Source: an uncultured PS1 clade bacterium (GTDB lineage: Bacteria; Pseudomonadota; Gammaproteobacteria; PS1; Pseudothioglobaceae). Taken from it: 8,856 bases of DNA. Within the stretch, counting starts at the first letter, position 1; each line of letters opens with the position of its first letter. Made by a program: the position numbers and the translations under genes. The stretch covers positions 1 to 8,856 of the forward strand of contig CALFDA010000040.1 of NCBI GenBank assembly GCA_937950605.1. The letters are read 5' to 3'. Below the pieces are notes generated by a model that did not search any database, was not told the origin of the DNA, and saw only the letters and a list, made by a program, of their open reading frames with translations. Of this stretch, positions 1 to 5,779 are shown piece after piece.

Positions 1-58
1 GATAGTTGTTTGATTTAATTTTTTATATTTACTTAGATTGACATGGCAATATTTTTAT

Positions 59-646
59 ATGTTTATTAGAAAAGACATTCCTAGACTCAAACAAGATTTA
101 ACTATTCAAAGTTATTTATTAGGTCATAAGTTGATATTTAAAACCCGTTGGGGTGTGTTTTCGCCACGTGCTATTGACAATGGCACCTCGTTGTTAATGA
201 GGTATTTAGAAGTTAGCGAAAATGATAAATGTTTGGACTTAGGTTGTGGTTATGGTCCTATTGGTTTATCAGTCGCTAAGTCTTGCCCAAAAGGTGAGGT
301 GCATATGGTAGACAAGGATTTTATTGCAGTTGAATTATCTAATATCAACGCTAAACTTAATAATATTGACAATGCTAAAGCATATTTGTCTGATGCCTTT
401 CTTAGTGTAAATAAATACGCCTATTTTGATCAGGTGATTTCCAACATACCCGCTAAAGTTGGTAAAGAGCAACTTAGTATTATTTTGTATGATGCATTTG
501 ACGCACTAAAACCGAGTGGCAAAATTACCTTTGTCACCATCAACGGTCTACGTAATTTTATTAAAGATAATTTTAAAGCGGTTTTTGGCAATTATAAGAA
601 GCTTAAACAAGGGAAAAAATACACAGTTTCTCAGGCAATTAAATAA
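59..646 (+). CDS. Class I SAM-dependent methyltransferase, RsmC/MJ0882-like (MTS domain)
   Basis: Predicted to transfer a methyl group from S-adenosylmethionine, probably to RNA or another macromolecule; the substrate cannot be read from sequence. With the ATG at 59 the protein has 195 residues. Motif I, DLGCGYGPIG, lies at about residues 60-69, the acidic motif II residue follows in MVDKD, and motif IV appears as SNIPAKVGKE at about 128-137. The FKTRWGVFSP segment before motif I and the NFKAVFGNYKK tail match the layout of the small-methyltransferase family that includes MJ0882 and the catalytic half of RsmC. Motif IV reads NIPA where amino-methylating members have NPP[YF], which leaves the target atom in doubt. 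The start is uncertain: a TTG at 38 in the same frame would add seven residues, neither start has a clear Shine-Dalgarno sequence, and an in-frame TGA at 11-13 limits further extension. Family assignment is firm, function is not. Confidence 0.85.
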   Translation: MFIRKDIPRLKQDLTIQSYLLGHKLIFKTRWGVFSPRAIDNGTSLLMRYLEVSENDKCLDLGCGYGPIGLSVAKSCPKGEVHMVDKDFIAVELSNINAKLNNIDNAKAYLSDAFLSVNKYAYFDQVISNIPAKVGKEQLSIILYDAFDALKPSGKITFVTINGLRNFIKDNFKAVFGNYKKLKQGKKYTVSQAIK

Positions 647-689
647 TAGATGAACAAAAAATGCTAGTAAAATGCTCGGACTTAAAATT

Positions 690-694
690 AAGGA
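690..694 (+). promoter_or_regulatory. Ribosome binding site that sets the grxD start
   Basis: AAGGA lies seven bases before the ATG at 702. It supports that ATG over the in-frame ATG at 672, which has no such motif in front of it, and over the ATG at 711, which would be 16 bases away. Confidence 0.7.
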
Positions 695-701
695 TATAGT
701 T

Positions 702-1046
702 ATGGACATAATGCAAAGAATTCAAAAGCAGGTAGATAGCGCACCAATCGTTTTATATATGAAGGGTACCCCGCAATTTCCTCAGTGTGGTTTTTCGGCA
801 CGGGCTGCACAAACGCTTGCCAAAACTGGTGTTGAATTTGCTTATGTGAATGTTTTTGAAGATCAAGAAGTGTTTCAAAACTTAGCGAATTTTGCTGATT
901 GGCCAACTTTTCCACAAATTTATTTCAATTCTCAACTTGTGGGCGGTGGAGATATCATTGTTGAGATGCAAGATATGGGTACACTAAAGGGCGAAATGCA
1001 GGCAGCAGTAGAAAAATTTAACGCAAAACAAGACTCTTCTTCATAA
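702..1046 (+). CDS. grxD: Monothiol glutaredoxin Grx4 (CGFS type)
   Basis: A 114-residue glutaredoxin-fold protein of the Grx4/Grx5 class, which in other bacteria binds a glutathione-ligated [2Fe-2S] cluster as a dimer, often with BolA, and passes clusters to apoproteins in the cytosol. The sequence shows MKGTP with the glutathione-contacting lysine, the monothiol active site CGFS at about residues 30-33, the cis-proline segment WPTFPQIYF, and VGGGDI, which corresponds to the GGxD glutathione-binding loop. Length is almost that of E. coli GrxD (115 residues). The start at 702 is preferred because of the AAGGA at 690-694 and because the family begins just ahead of the IQKQV helix; the extra ten residues from the ATG at 672 have no counterpart in GrxD. 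The gene follows the methyltransferase by 55 bases and may be co-transcribed with it. No terminator hairpin with a U run is visible after the stop. Confidence 0.95.
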   Translation: MDIMQRIQKQVDSAPIVLYMKGTPQFPQCGFSARAAQTLAKTGVEFAYVNVFEDQEVFQNLANFADWPTFPQIYFNSQLVGGGDIIVEMQDMGTLKGEMQAAVEKFNAKQDSSS

Positions 1047-1154
1047 CGTAACCTCAATTTTACAAACTACTTTTTGTTGTTGAATAGCAACTAATTCGAA
1101 CGCTTTTGGTTTATTGTTTAAAGTTCTAGTGCTGTTGCCTTTTGAGTGTGTCAT
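1041..1154 (-). CDS. Possible small ORF, 37 residues, unknown function
   Basis: On the minus strand an ATG (complement of 1152-1154) opens a 37-codon frame ending in TGA at 1041-1043, overlapping the last bases of grxD tail to tail. The product starts MTHSKGNSTRTL and ends VVCKIEVTL. It is basic, has one cysteine, no membrane segment and no motif I recognise. In its favour are a protein-like composition, poorer in Asn, Ile and Phe than translations of random AT-rich DNA, and a base composition closer to the neighbouring genes than to the rest of the spacer. Against it, no Shine-Dalgarno sequence precedes the ATG, a stop lies two codons upstream, and an open frame of this length is not rare by chance in DNA of this composition. 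A CCGACA-16-TATCAT promoter-like pair ends five bases before the ATG, which would suit a leaderless message. It could also be a gene remnant. Confidence 0.3.
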   Translation of the reverse strand: MTHSKGNSTRTLNNKPKAFELVAIQQQKVVCKIEVTL

Positions 1155-1227
1155 TCGCTATGATAATGCACGAATTTTTTATGTCGGTATTATTGATAAT
1201 GATTGGGTATATTTCTTGCTTTCAACA

Positions 1228-1255
1228 TTTAAATAAGGCATTTTCGAACTATACT
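1228..1255 (+). promoter_or_regulatory. Candidate upstream promoter for hflK
   Basis: TATACT at 1250-1255 is a good -10 hexamer (five of six bases match the consensus TATAAT). The only -35 candidate at proper distance is TTTAAA at 1228-1233 with a 16-base spacer, which is poor. The leader to hflK would be about 150 bases. This is a pattern match only, in AT-rich DNA where such matches are frequent. Confidence 0.25.
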
Positions 1256-1341
1256 ATAGAGGAAAAAAAGTTATATTTTAAGTTTGAATAATTGAAAATA
1301 TAGGCTAGCGGGTTGAAACCTTTATAGTTTGAATTATTTTT

Positions 1342-1370
1342 TTAACAAAACCGCGATAGACATATAAAGT
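1342..1370 (+). promoter_or_regulatory. Candidate proximal promoter for the hflK operon
   Basis: TTAACA at 1342-1347 (five of six bases match TTGACA) is followed after 17 bases by TAAAGT at 1365-1370 (four of six match TATAAT); a TATAAA at 1363-1368 overlaps it. Transcription would begin near 1377, giving a leader of about 38 bases to the hflK ATG. The spacing is ideal but the -10 is imperfect. Confidence 0.35.
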
Positions 1371-1402
1371 AAAATGGACTGGATTTTTTTAACATAACAT
1401 TG

Positions 1403-1407
1403 AAGGA
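1403..1407 (+). promoter_or_regulatory. Ribosome binding site that sets the hflK start
   Basis: AAGGA lies seven bases before the ATG at 1415. The longer in-frame reading from a TTG at 1400 would put this motif inside the coding sequence, so the ATG is the better start. Confidence 0.75.
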
Positions 1408-1414
1408 AACTCGA

Positions 1415-2572
1415 ATGAGTAACAATAAACAAAACCCTTGGGGTGGCGGTAATCAAACGCCACCAGATTTAGATGAGGTGCTTAAAGACTTTAAAAATAA
1501 GTTTGGTGGTATGTTTAGCGGCGGCAATGGTGCACCATCAAAACCAAATTTACCTTCAATACCTAAATCAGGTGGTTTTAGGTATTTGTTGATACTGGCT
1601 TTATTGGTTTGGCTTCTATCAGGCATCTATATTATTGACCCCGCTGAAAAAGGGGTGGTGTTGCGTTTTGGCGCATTCCAAGAAGAAACCTCTCAAGGCC
1701 CACACTGGCACCTACCTTATCCGATTGAAGGCTTAAGCCGTATCAATGTTGAACAAATTAGAACCGTACAAATCGGTTATAGAGATGCGATTAGAAATCG
1801 TCGTGGTGGCAATGTTTCATCTGAATCTTTGATGTTGACTAAAGATGAGAATATGATTGACGCTAAGTTTGCAGTGCAATATAAAGTTAGCGATGTGCAG
1901 GCTTATTTATTTAATGTTGCTAATCCTGATATAACCCTACGTCATGCAGTTGAAAGCGCGATTCGTCAAGTTGTAGGCAAAAATTCCATGGATTATGTTT
2001 TAACAGAAGGTCGTGTGGCAATTGCAGACAGTATTAAAGAAAAATCTCAAGAGTTGTTGGATATTTACAAAGTTGGTTTGCTAATTACCACGGTTAATAT
2101 GCAAGACGCTCAGCCGCCAGAACCAGTGCAAGCGTCGTTTTCTGATGCGGTGAAAGCACGTGAGGACAAACAGCGCTTGATTAATGAAGCACAAACTTAT
2201 GCTAATGATATTTTGCCAAAATCCCGTGGTAAGGCGGCGCGTATGATTGAAGAAGCAAAAGCTTATAGATCAGAAGTTATTTCTAAATCTGAAGGTGAGG
2301 CGGCGCGTTTTACAGAGATTTTAACGGAGTATAAAAAAGCACCAGAAGTTACCAGAGAGCGCCTATATCGTGAGGCAATGGAGAGTGTATTAGCAAATAC
2401 CAATAAGGTGTTAGTTGATTCAAAAGCAAATAGCATGATGTATTTACCAATTGATAAATTATTAGACAACAGCAAGGCTCGCACAGAAGTCATTATTAAA
2501 GATGCTTTACCAGCAACACAAAAACGAACCGATGGCTTTAGAAATGTTTTCCGTAGTAGGGAGGTGAGATAA
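1415..2572 (+). CDS. hflK: FtsH protease regulator subunit HflK (SPFH protein)
   Basis: A 385-residue inner-membrane protein. With HflC it forms a large SPFH/prohibitin-type assembly around FtsH and modulates degradation of membrane proteins. The N-terminus is Gly/Pro/Asn-rich and cytoplasmic, with the HflK hallmarks NPWGGG and PPDLDEVLKDF. A single membrane segment spans about residues 56-73, followed by IYIIDPAEKGVVLRFG, the opening of the SPFH domain, which runs to about residue 260. After that comes a charged helical stretch (KAREDKQRLINEAQ onward) with the Ala/Glu-rich heptad character of SPFH coiled coils, ending near MMYLPIDKLL. Length is a little below E. coli HflK (419), mainly at the two ends. 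The stop shares its last A with the hflC start (TAATG), so the two subunits are translationally coupled. FtsH is not in the window. The ATG at 1415 was chosen over the TTG at 1400 on the ribosome binding site. Confidence 0.96.
   Translation: MSNNKQNPWGGGNQTPPDLDEVLKDFKNKFGGMFSGGNGAPSKPNLPSIPKSGGFRYLLILALLVWLLSGIYIIDPAEKGVVLRFGAFQEETSQGPHWHLPYPIEGLSRINVEQIRTVQIGYRDAIRNRRGGNVSSESLMLTKDENMIDAKFAVQYKVSDVQAYLFNVANPDITLRHAVESAIRQVVGKNSMDYVLTEGRVAIADSIKEKSQELLDIYKVGLLITTVNMQDAQPPEPVQASFSDAVKAREDKQRLINEAQTYANDILPKSRGKAARMIEEAKAYRSEVISKSEGEAARFTEILTEYKKAPEVTRERLYREAMESVLANTNKVLVDSKANSMMYLPIDKLLDNSKARTEVIIKDALPATQKRTDGFRNVFRSREVR
2560..2567 (+). promoter_or_regulatory. Strong ribosome binding site for hflC inside the hflK end
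   Basis: GGAGGTGA complements the 16S rRNA anti-Shine-Dalgarno sequence almost completely and ends four bases before the hflC ATG; the GGAGG core is seven bases away. It is the strongest such site in the window. It lies in the last codons of hflK, where it encodes the terminal Arg-Glu-Val-Arg, and would allow independent loading of ribosomes on hflC. Confidence 0.8.
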
Positions 2573-3429
2573 TGAAAAAAATTGCGATTATACTTTTGGT
2601 AGTTGTGTTGTTTGTGTCTACTTCAGCACTGTATACCGTGAGTGAAACACAAACAGCGATTAAATTGCGTTTGGGCGAGATTATCACTGTTGAAAAAGAA
2701 CCAGGGCTTAAATTCAAAACACCAATTGTCAATAATGTGGTGAAATTTGACAATCGTATTCAAACGCTTGATGCACCCGCAGAACGCTTTTTAACTGGTG
2801 AAAAAAAAAACGTTATTGTAGATTCTTATGTGAAATGGCGTATTACTGATGCTGAGCAGTTTTACAAATCAACTGGCGGTAGTATGGCAAGAACTAATAA
2901 TCGTTTGGCACAAATTATTAAAACAGGGCTGAAGAGCGAATTTTCTAAGCGCACGATTGCTGATGTAGTTTCTGGAGAGCGTAGCGAGATTATGGAGAAT
3001 ATTACGCAGTTAGCAAAAAAAGATATTGGTGAATTTGGTATCGAGATTGTTGATGTGCGTATTAAGCGTATTGATTTGTCTCAAGAAGTGTCGAACTCTG
3101 TTTATCGTCGTATGCAAGCAGAGCGTCAACGTGTTGCCAAGGAATTTAGATCTAAGGGCGCAGAAGAGGCTGAAATTATCCGTGCAGCGGCTGATAAACA
3201 GCGCACTATTATCTTGGCAAATGCCTATCGTGATTCCGAAAAAATTCGTGGTGAGGGCGATGCAATTTCTGCAAATAACTACGCAAAAGCTTATAATAGA
3301 GATGCAAATTTTTATTCTTTTTATCGCTCATTAGAATCTTATAAAAAGTCGTTTTCAAGCCGAGGTGATATTATGGTGCTTAACCCTAATACCGAATTTT
3401 TTCGTCACTTTAACCCAAAAGTGAATTAA
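2572..3429 (+). CDS. hflC: FtsH protease regulator subunit HflC (SPFH protein)
   Basis: A 285-residue partner of HflK in the membrane complex that surrounds FtsH; the name as a 'protease' is historical and no catalytic residues are visible. An N-terminal membrane anchor spans about residues 3-20, then YTVSETQTAIKLRLGEI begins the SPFH domain. Strongly conserved stretches follow: the DNRIQTLDAPAERFLT and VDSYVKWRI segments, GIEIVDVRIKRIDL, the coiled-coil region with MQAERQRVAKEFRSKGAEEA and IRGEGDA, and the C-terminal DIMVLNPNTEFFRHF. E. coli HflC has 334 residues; most of the difference is an extra insertion in the E. coli SPFH domain just before the segment equivalent to GIEIVDVRIK, which many bacteria lack. 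The reading frame contains an uninterrupted run of ten A residues at 2801-2810 and a run of seven near 3014-3020. The start overlaps the hflK stop by one base; the next gene follows one base after the stop. Confidence 0.96.
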   Translation: MKKIAIILLVVVLFVSTSALYTVSETQTAIKLRLGEIITVEKEPGLKFKTPIVNNVVKFDNRIQTLDAPAERFLTGEKKNVIVDSYVKWRITDAEQFYKSTGGSMARTNNRLAQIIKTGLKSEFSKRTIADVVSGERSEIMENITQLAKKDIGEFGIEIVDVRIKRIDLSQEVSNSVYRRMQAERQRVAKEFRSKGAEEAEIIRAAADKQRTIILANAYRDSEKIRGEGDAISANNYAKAYNRDANFYSFYRSLESYKKSFSSRGDIMVLNPNTEFFRHFNPKVN

Positions 3430-3430
3430 T

Positions 3431-4375
3431 GTGAATACTTGGCAACTTCCTGAAGGCATTGATGAATTGATTGGCGATAGGGCGTTAGTGCTTGAACATA
3501 CGCGCCGCCAGTTAATCGATTTGTATATTGACAAAGGTTTTAATTTAGTTGTGCCACCTATGGTGGAGAATATTGAATCTTTGTTGCCAAGTAGTTATGT
3601 GGTGAATGAAAAAACCTTTAAATTTTTGGACCCTATTAGCGGAAAAATGCTTGGTGTTCATGCTGATATTACTCCGCAAATAGCGCGTATTGATGCGAAA
3701 TATGGCGGCGATGCCATTGCAAAGTATTGTTATGTTAACGCGATTTTGCAAACTAAGGCAGATGATTTTTATACTTCTCGCTCGCCAATCCAAGCGGGTG
3801 CAGAATTGTACGGCTCCAATAGCATTGATAGCGATGTTGAAATAATTGGGTTAATGCTAGAAAGTTTAAGGTTGCTTGCTATCGAACCAACACTAAGTTT
3901 AGGCAATATTGCAGTGTTTGATGCATTAATTGAGACAGAGACACTAAGTGATGAGCAAGTATTAACACTTAAACAAATTTTTATTAAGCGTTCTGCGCCA
4001 GATTTAGAAGCATTTTTAAGCAATAATAGACTTAAAAACGCCGATAAATTTAGCACATTGATGAAATTAGAGGGTGGCGTTAGTGTGTTATATGATGCTT
4101 TGCATGTGTTTGAGAACTTACCTAGAGCAAAGGCAGCTATTCAAGATTTGTTAGCAATGAACACAAAGTTAGACACAACAGGCATTGAAGTTGTGATTGA
4201 TTTGGCAGAACTTAAGGCTTATGAATATCACACAGGCATTATATTTTCTGCCTATAACAAAAACTACTCCAAGGCACTAGCACAAGGAGGTCGTTATAAT
4301 GGTTTGAGCGAATCTTTTGGACAACCAAGAGCAGCGACAGGATTTTCGTTTGATTTAAAGTTTTTAACACAATAA
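3431..4375 (+). CDS. hisZ: ATP phosphoribosyltransferase regulatory subunit HisZ
   Basis: A 314-residue paralogue of the histidyl-tRNA synthetase catalytic core that lacks the anticodon-binding domain. In species with a short HisG, HisZ forms a hetero-octamer with it and is needed for activity and histidine feedback at the first step of histidine synthesis. Visible landmarks: WQLPEGIDEL at the start, the VVPPMVE strand at about 40-46, ADITPQIARID at 78-88, QAGAELYG at 121-128, YHTGIIFSAY in the part matching HisS motif YYTG, and the motif 3 region GGRYNGL (286-292) with ATGFSFDL. Residue 77 is His where HisZ proteins usually have Arg in [R]ADxTPQ. Length is at the short end for the family; Pseudomonas HisZ has roughly 390. 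The GTG start is one base after the hflC stop; no Shine-Dalgarno is visible, so translation probably depends on coupling. The ATG overlapping it runs at once into TGA and cannot be used. Confidence 0.93.
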   Translation: MNTWQLPEGIDELIGDRALVLEHTRRQLIDLYIDKGFNLVVPPMVENIESLLPSSYVVNEKTFKFLDPISGKMLGVHADITPQIARIDAKYGGDAIAKYCYVNAILQTKADDFYTSRSPIQAGAELYGSNSIDSDVEIIGLMLESLRLLAIEPTLSLGNIAVFDALIETETLSDEQVLTLKQIFIKRSAPDLEAFLSNNRLKNADKFSTLMKLEGGVSVLYDALHVFENLPRAKAAIQDLLAMNTKLDTTGIEVVIDLAELKAYEYHTGIIFSAYNKNYSKALAQGGRYNGLSESFGQPRAATGFSFDLKFLTQ

Positions 4376-4381
4376 AAATAC

Positions 4382-4386
4382 AAGGA
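4382..4386 (+). promoter_or_regulatory. Ribosome binding site for purA
   Basis: AAGGA followed by a ten-base A/T spacer to the ATG at 4397. The spacing is somewhat longer than at the other genes here. Confidence 0.55.
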
Positions 4387-4396
4387 TTAAAAAAAT

Positions 4397-5719
4397 ATGT
4401 CAAAAAATGTAGTCATTGTTGGTACCCAGTGGGGTGATGAGGGCAAAGGCAAAGTGGTTGATTTAATTACTGATAGAGTTTCTAGTGTGGTGCGATTTCA
4501 AGGTGGACATAACGCAGGACACACTTTGGTTATTAACGGCAACAAAACCATCTTACACCTTATTCCGTCAGGCATTTTACGCCGACAGGTTGAGTGTTTA
4601 ATTGCTCATGGTGTTGTGCTTTCAATGTCTGCCTTAATTAAAGAGTTAAGTGAATTAAGTGCTATTGGTGTGAAAGAAGTGCATTCACGCTTAAAAATAT
4701 CATCAGGTTGCCCCCTGATTATGCCTTATCACGTGGTGCTTGATAAGGCACGTGAACTTAAACGCGGTAAAGCTGCTATTGGTACAACAGGCAATGGCAT
4801 CGGTCCTGCTTATGAAGACAAAGTAGCGCGTCGTGGGTTGCGTGTTGGAGATTTGTTAAATACTCAAGTATTTGCACAAAAACTTAAAGAAGTTATGGAA
4901 TACCATAATTTTGTATTAACACACTATTATGCAGTTGAAGCACTTGACTATGATGAAGTTTTAGCGCAATCTCTGGAACAAGCACAAACCGTTGTCCCGA
5001 TGATAACTGACGTTACGCAAAAAATTCATCAACACATTGCCAACAATGAAAATATTTTGTTTGAAGGCGCGCAAGGCGCATTGCTTGATATTGACCAGGG
5101 TACTTATCCATTTGTTACCTCGTCAAATACAACTTCGGGTGGTGCGGTAACAGGTTCGGGTGTTGGTGTTATGGATATTGATTATGTGCTTGGCATTGTT
5201 AAGGCTTATACTACACGTGTGGGTGGCGGACCATTCCCAACAGAGTTAGTTTATGATGTTGAAGCAGATAAAGGTGATGCCATTGGCAAAGTGTTAGGCA
5301 CAGCAGGGCGTGAATTTGGCGCAACTACGGGTCGTCAGCGACGTTGTGGTTGGCTAGATATGGTAACCCTTAAGCACTCGTTTAAACTCAATTCTGTAAC
5401 GGGTATTTGTTTAACTAAACTCGATGTGTTAGATTCGCTGGATACGATCAAGATTTGTGTTGCTTATGAGTTAAATGGCAAGCAAATCACCACACCACCG
5501 CATGACGTACAAGGTTATGCTGATGCTAAACCTATTTATATTGAAATACCTGGTTGGAAAACTTCTACTGTTGGTATCGATTCATTTGGCAATTTACCGC
5601 AGCAGGCACAAGATTATATTTATAAGATTGAAGAACTTTCAAGCCTGCCTGTAGACATTTTATCTACAGGTCCAGATCGCAACGAAACACTAATATTGAA
5701 TCATCCATTTGATAAATAG
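4397..5719 (+). CDS. purA: Adenylosuccinate synthetase
   Basis: Catalyses IMP + L-aspartate + GTP to adenylosuccinate, GDP and phosphate, the committed step from IMP to AMP, in the cytosol as a homodimer. The 440-residue product is full length (E. coli 432). The N-terminal GTQWGDEGKGK holds the P-loop and the catalytic Asp14; GGHNAGHT at 36-43 holds His42, the other catalytic residue. The IMP-contacting segment GTTGNGIGPAYEDKVARR spans about 130-147, with Asn134 where E. coli has Arg; the position varies between families. Further conserved stretches are SSNTTSGGAVTGSGVG, TRVGGGPFPTEL, the IMP loop GATTGRQRRCGWLD, the guanine-binding TKLDVLD and the C-terminal STGPDRNETLIL. The gene sits 21 bases after hisZ and 60 bases before rnr, the same neighbours as in other Gammaproteobacteria. 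A perfect eight-base inverted repeat lies in its last 80 bases. Confidence 0.98.
   Translation: MSKNVVIVGTQWGDEGKGKVVDLITDRVSSVVRFQGGHNAGHTLVINGNKTILHLIPSGILRRQVECLIAHGVVLSMSALIKELSELSAIGVKEVHSRLKISSGCPLIMPYHVVLDKARELKRGKAAIGTTGNGIGPAYEDKVARRGLRVGDLLNTQVFAQKLKEVMEYHNFVLTHYYAVEALDYDEVLAQSLEQAQTVVPMITDVTQKIHQHIANNENILFEGAQGALLDIDQGTYPFVTSSNTTSGGAVTGSGVGVMDIDYVLGIVKAYTTRVGGGPFPTELVYDVEADKGDAIGKVLGTAGREFGATTGRQRRCGWLDMVTLKHSFKLNSVTGICLTKLDVLDSLDTIKICVAYELNGKQITTPPHDVQGYADAKPIYIEIPGWKTSTVGIDSFGNLPQQAQDYIYKIEELSSLPVDILSTGPDRNETLILNHPFDK
5648..5670 (+). repeat. Inverted repeat within the 3' end of purA
   Basis: CCTGTAGA at 5648-5655 and TCTACAGG at 5663-5670 are perfect reverse complements separated by a seven-base A/T-rich loop; a G-U pair (5647 with 5671) could add one step. 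The stem lies in codons for the conserved PVDILSTG segment, about 50 bases before the purA stop. No U run follows, so it is not an intrinsic terminator. It does not fit the LexA box spacing (CTG-N10-CAG). Confidence 0.6.
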
Positions 5720-5768
5720 AGTAACCAGCAAAATATTATCTTTCATCAACTATTCAAATCTATTAAAT

Positions 5769-5773
5769 AAAGG
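5769..5773 (+). promoter_or_regulatory. Ribosome binding site for rnr
   Basis: AAAGG six bases before the ATG at 5780 supports that start, which also gives the expected RNase R N-terminus ending in NPIPSRE. Confidence 0.6.
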
Positions 5774-5779
5774 CTTTAT

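Larger units (their letters stand above)
1047..1414. other. Long AT-rich spacer between grxD and hflK
   Basis: This is the largest gap in the window. Its left third carries the possible small minus-strand ORF and, antisense to it, an unrelated open stretch on the + strand (1084-1230) with no ribosome binding site. A weak hairpin, GTTGTT with AGCAAC around GAAT at 1076-1091, has no U run after it. From about 1160 onward the sequence becomes more AT-rich and non-coding in look, with several -10-like hexamers ahead of hflK. I see no tRNA, riboswitch or repeat in it. In Gammaproteobacteria with the full cluster, hfq and hflX would sit here; no remnant of either is recognisable. Confidence 0.7.

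Noticed and set aside
38..58. TTG start at 38 for the methyltransferase, adding TWQYFY-type residues
   Set aside because: No ribosome binding site and no added family similarity; the ATG at 59 is preferred, though the evidence does not settle it.
1076..1091. Hairpin GTTGTT/AGCAAC after grxD as a terminator
   Set aside because: Six pairs including one G-U, with the T run before rather than after the stem on the + strand and no T run after it on the minus strand.
1084..1230. Open frame on the + strand in the grxD-hflK spacer, ending in RIFYVGIIDNDWVYFLLSTFK
   Set aside because: No ATG and no ribosome binding site; only TTG or GTG starts inside. Its left part is antisense to the more protein-like minus-strand frame at 1041-1154. 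No recognisable motif.
3554..3566. CCACC/GGTGG inverted repeat inside hisZ
   Set aside because: Only five pairs with a three-base loop in a coding region; explained by codons for VPPMVE.
5648..5670. The purA inverted repeat as a LexA/SOS operator
   Set aside because: The CTG and CAG halves are 15 bases apart instead of the 10 of the gammaproteobacterial SOS box, and the site is at the end of a gene.
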